Origin: Moraxella sp.
GTDB lineage: Bacteria; Pseudomonadota; Gammaproteobacteria; Pseudomonadales; Moraxellaceae
Reading direction: 5' to 3'
Length of the DNA: 64,000 nt
NCBI GenBank assembly: GCA_030528385.1
Contig: JAUMYZ010000007.1
Coordinates: forward strand, 1-64,000
Shown piece after piece: positions 63,932 to 64,000 of this stretch. The stretch's first letter is position 1. Every line of letters begins with the position of its first letter. Position numbers and translations under genes: made by a program. The notes below the pieces were generated by a model. That model was not told the DNA's origin and made no database searches. It worked only from the letters and a program-made list of their open reading frames with translations.

Positions 63932-64000
63932 TTATGCTGCTTTTGCTGCAAGTTTTTCAGCTTTGGCAACCGCTTCATCAATGCCGCCCACCATATAGAA
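63932..64000 (-). CDS. atpD: ATP synthase F1 beta subunit, C-terminal end only
   Basis: The last 22 codons of atpD are present, ending FYMVGGIDEAVAKAEKLAAK plus AA and a stop. FYMVGxIxEAV is the conserved C-terminus of the beta subunit. The rest lies beyond the right edge of the window. Confidence 0.9.
   Translation of the reverse strand, partial: FYMVGGIDEAVAKAEKLAAKAA

Noticed and set aside
1-64000. tRNA or rRNA genes, prophage or insertion sequences
   Set aside because: No TpsiC-loop plus acceptor patterns, transposase motifs, terminal repeats or phage genes were recognised on reading; a tRNAscan or ISfinder run could overturn this.

Overview
This 64 kb window looks like a chromosomal segment of a Moraxellaceae bacterium, most likely Moraxella or a close relative. 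That is inferred from the genes: a BfmR/BfmS pair very close to my memory of the Acinetobacter proteins, a Pil-Chp twitching-motility chemosensory cluster, an AtaA/TpgA-type giant trimeric adhesin with its periplasmic partner, and moderate, slightly AT-rich base composition. No rRNA, tRNA, CRISPR array, insertion sequence or prophage was recognised.

Layout. 0-12.6 kb: a 3858-residue trimeric autotransporter adhesin followed on the same strand by a TpgA-like BamE/OmpA lipoprotein. 13-16.3 kb: NUDIX hydrolase, RimI-like acetyltransferase, RNase R. 16.4-21.5 kb: MetR, a metallo-beta-lactamase-fold protein, two small membrane proteins, MetE, and a 17-codon acidic mini-ORF. 21.6-28.2 kb: a two-armed convergent membrane-lipid module resembling E. 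coli ynbABCD, with a patatin and a short-chain dehydrogenase added. 28.2-34.4 kb: an Efe-type iron locus (efeO, an ABC transporter pair, efeB) whose FTR1 permease gene is broken. 34.4-38.5 kb: minCDE, a voltage-sensor-like membrane protein and an acyltransferase. 38.8-44.5 kb: an OmpA-like lipoprotein and a peroxide defence block (oxyR, ahpC, ahpF) with a lipoprotein, a YdcH-like protein and a cytochrome b561. 44.5-55.7 kb: the complete pilG-H-I-J-chpA-chpC chemosensory operon. 55.9-64 kb: an orphan HlyD-like lipoprotein, rpsP-rimM-trmD, an EnvZ-like kinase, bfmRS, and the 3' end of the ATP synthase operon (atpD partial, atpC).

The most notable region is the lipid module at 21.6-28.2 kb. It has CDP-diacylglycerol synthase-like and CDP-alcohol phosphatidyltransferase genes, a PAP2 plus dual-specificity phosphatase fusion, an alpha/beta-hydrolase/methyltransferase fusion, a patatin-like lipase and an SDR. 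The phosphatase gene is split by a run of eight G at 22014-22021. Nine or six G would restore one reading frame, so it is probably a phase-variable switch, here in the OFF state. A short peptide ORF with an Asp/Glu-rich tail and a strong terminator lie just upstream.

Start codons were chosen from Shine-Dalgarno sequences, signal peptides and remembered homologue N-termini. No database search was run, so family names rest on motifs visible in the translations.
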